From: Anaerolineae bacterium
GTDB lineage: Bacteria; Chloroflexota; Anaerolineae; Anaerolineales; Anaerolineaceae
Direction: 5' to 3'
Length of the DNA stretch: 6,337 nt
NCBI GenBank assembly: GCA_016213455.1
Contig: JACRAG010000383.1
Span: 1-6,337, forward strand
The notes below the pieces were generated by a model. That model worked only from the letters and a program-made list of their open reading frames with translations. It had not been told where the DNA came from and did no database searches. Shown one piece after another: positions 4,670-6,337 of this stretch. Both the position numbers and the translations under genes were made by a program. Numbering within the stretch: the stretch's first letter is position 1; the number at the start of each line of letters is the position of its first letter.

Positions 4670-6337
4670 AGCGCGGCGGCCTGGTGATTGGCCTGGGCGG
4701 GGCCGGTTTGCGTGTGGCGGCCCGGCTGCGCCAGGTGTTGGCCCAGGAGGGCCGCGGGCGGCTGCCCGATCACATTCGCCTGCTGGCGCTGGATCAGCAA
4801 AAGCCAGCACCCGGCACCGGAAAACTGCCCCAGGCGCACCATTTTCTCATTCAACTTCCGCCGCTGGAAGAATCCGACGCATCCGGCATATCGCAGCGCC
4901 GCGCGGCGCGCCAGGCGCTGTTGAACGACCTGGCGCTGGGTGCAATTTCTTCGCAAATTCTTCGCGGGCTGGCGGCTCCGCTGGATGCGCTGCGCCGGGT
5001 GGGGATGAAGGAAGTGGAAGTCTTCCTGGTCAGCTCCACCTTTGGCAGCACCGGTTCAGCCTGGCTGGTGGATGTGGCCTACCTGCTGCGCCACCTGACG
5101 TACAACCGCATGCGCGCCCGCATCCACGTCGTGTTGATCACCCCCGAGGCGTTTGAACGCGGCTTTTTCCCTTCCGAAGAACAGACGTTGGTTCATCAGG
5201 CCACTTTGAAAGAGCTGGATTGGCTGCAGCGCGCACGCGACTGGGGTGCGCCGCTTTCCCTGTATGAAGACCGCCACCTGGGCAGCCTGCCCGGAAGGTT
5301 GACCTCGCGCCCATTCCACAGCGTGCAGGTGGTGGATGCCAAAGACCTGAATACCTCGCTGGACGCTGGCGCGGTTCCGGCTGCTGCGGAGGCGATTCTG
5401 TGCCAGCTTGATGACCAGACTGCAGCGGTGCTGGAAGAGGCTGCCCTGCTGGAGCCGGCGGTGGATGCGCCGCCGTTTGCCACGCTGGGGGTGTTTACCC
5501 TGCTTTATCCAGTCCGCCTGATGATGGACCAGACCGTGCAGCGCCTGATCCTCAGCAGCATCGAGTCGTTCTTCCCATTACACAAAAATCCCGACTCGGG
5601 CCGCCCGGAACGCCTGACCGAGCCGGTGCACCTGCGCAGTGATTCACCGTACGGCAAACTGCATGCCTGGATTCCTGAGCCGAACCGTTCGGGCATTCTA
5701 CAAGATGTGCTGCGCGAGTCGGCTGCGCTGCAAAGCCGCGTGCTGGGTGACCGCGCCGCGCTGCGCTCGGAAATGGAGCAGCGCACCCCGGAAATCTGGA
5801 AATCGGTCTTCTTTCAATGCGACGGCGCGCAAGACCTGGTGCCGGCGGATTGGTCGCTGCCCGAACCGCTGGATCGATTGGGCCGTCGGCACGTGCGTGT
5901 CTTTTTACAGCAGTTGGTCGCGCGTCTGAATGCGCCGGATGAGCGCCTGGGGGCGCCGCTGGAGTATCTGCACAAATTGGAGCAGGCCCTGGCGGCATAC
6001 CTGCAGGACCTGGACACGGTGGTGGAAAACTGGCGTCAGCGCGGCGAACATTCCGAGGCCGAAAACCTGCGGCGCGCGCTGGATGAAGCGCGCGGTGAGA
6101 TGGAAAGCCGCCGCTCGTCGCTGTTGGGCCGGCTGGTGCCGCAAACTTCGCAAGGCGCGCAGGAGCGTTTCATCAAAGCGCGCCAGCTCCATGCGCATTA
6201 CCGCCAGCGTGAGGCGGTGGTGGAGATGGTGCAGCAGACCGCCACGGTGATGCGCGTGCTGACTCACCGCCTGCTGACCTTTGGGCAAAAAAGCCTGCAT
6301 GCCCTGGCGCTGCTCTCCGACAGTGCCTTCAACGTGG
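4666..6337 (+). CDS. Tubulin/FtsZ-superfamily protein (Tubulin_2-like), partial, runs off the right edge
   Basis: The frame is open from ATG 4666 through the last base: 557 full codons with no stop. The N terminus has a nucleotide-binding glycine motif, VIGLGGAGLRVAARL (7-21), as in FtsZ and tubulins, then a strand ending LLALD (39-43). VSSTFGSTGSA (122-132) follows at the place of the tubulin signature loop (GGGTGTG in FtsZ, GGTGSG in many relatives); here it reads FGSTGSA, so several glycines are replaced. A further strand, HVVLITPEAF, fits the fold, and VVDAKDLN (222-229) is a candidate for the base-contacting region. I see no clear NxDxxD catalytic T7 loop. From about residue 432 the protein becomes long, charged and helical, probably coiled coil. 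It is already far longer than FtsZ, as expected for the large tubulin-like proteins described by Makarova and Koonin as new FtsZ-like families implicated, by prediction, in membrane remodelling. Whether it binds GTP or polymerises is not shown. It is coupled to hutI upstream. Confidence 0.85.
   Translation, partial: MKRGGLVIGLGGAGLRVAARLRQVLAQEGRGRLPDHIRLLALDQQKPAPGTGKLPQAHHFLIQLPPLEESDASGISQRRAARQALLNDLALGAISSQILRGLAAPLDALRRVGMKEVEVFLVSSTFGSTGSAWLVDVAYLLRHLTYNRMRARIHVVLITPEAFERGFFPSEEQTLVHQATLKELDWLQRARDWGAPLSLYEDRHLGSLPGRLTSRPFHSVQVVDAKDLNTSLDAGAVPAAAEAILCQLDDQTAAVLEEAALLEPAVDAPPFATLGVFTLLYPVRLMMDQTVQRLILSSIESFFPLHKNPDSGRPERLTEPVHLRSDSPYGKLHAWIPEPNRSGILQDVLRESAALQSRVLGDRAALRSEMEQRTPEIWKSVFFQCDGAQDLVPADWSLPEPLDRLGRRHVRVFLQQLVARLNAPDERLGAPLEYLHKLEQALAAYLQDLDTVVENWRQRGEHSEAENLRRALDEARGEMESRRSSLLGRLVPQTSQGAQERFIKARQLHAHYRQREAVVEMVQQTATVMRVLTHRLLTFGQKSLHALALLSDSAFNV

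Noticed and set aside
3566..4810. A 414-codon open frame on the minus strand, opposite hutI and the start of the tubulin-like gene
   Set aside because: hutI on the plus strand has every catalytic motif. The opposite frame gives a product rich in Arg, Gln, Ala and Pro without motifs, as expected from GC-biased codons read backwards.
1..6337. tRNA, rRNA, CRISPR arrays and transposase genes
   Set aside because: No cloverleaf, rRNA-like stretch, regularly spaced identical repeats or transposase motif was seen on either strand. The repeats at 2015-2208 are too few and too diverged for CRISPR.

Overview
This window looks like chromosomal DNA from a GC-rich bacterium. The gene set points to Chloroflexota, perhaps Anaerolineae: a large FtsZ/tubulin-like protein, a YciV-type PHP phosphoesterase, and genes without ribosome binding sites that sit directly behind a TATAAT box. 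The taxonomic call is an inference from gene content and style; no marker gene is present.

Left block, minus strand (about 1951 down to 1). Three genes read leftward as a likely operon. First comes a 2H-type '2'-5' RNA ligase' family phosphoesterase (1951-1391). A PHP-domain phosphoesterase (1404-532) overlaps it by 14 nt. A small membrane protein (512-84) starts 19 nt further on, and its reading frame is broken by a stop codon but stays open to the window edge. The first two are both predicted phosphoesterases acting on nucleotides or RNA ends, so a shared role in RNA-end or nucleotide turnover is plausible.

Middle block (about 1952-3421). This is a clearly AT-richer islet. It holds about 300 bp of repeat-rich non-coding DNA, a strong hairpin terminator, and one minus-strand gene for a membrane-anchored metallo-beta-lactamase-fold hydrolase (3160-2312) with its own good ribosome binding site. 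Its composition contrasts with both flanks, which suggests it was acquired separately.

Right block, plus strand (3422 to the edge). Imidazolonepropionase HutI (3422-4669) is followed, with a 4-nt ATGA overlap, by a tubulin/FtsZ-superfamily protein that runs off the right edge (4666 to beyond 6337; 557 codons visible). The tubulin-like gene has a Rossmann-type glycine motif at its N terminus, an altered form of the tubulin signature loop, and a long charged helical C-terminal part. It is the most unusual item in the window. Its tight coupling to a histidine-degradation enzyme, with no other hut gene in view, has no obvious explanation.

Two operon-leading genes (the RNA ligase family gene and hutI) each have a perfect TATAAT 6-7 nt before the ATG and no Shine-Dalgarno sequence. 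This arrangement predicts leaderless mRNAs. Internal or second genes instead carry recognisable ribosome binding sites.
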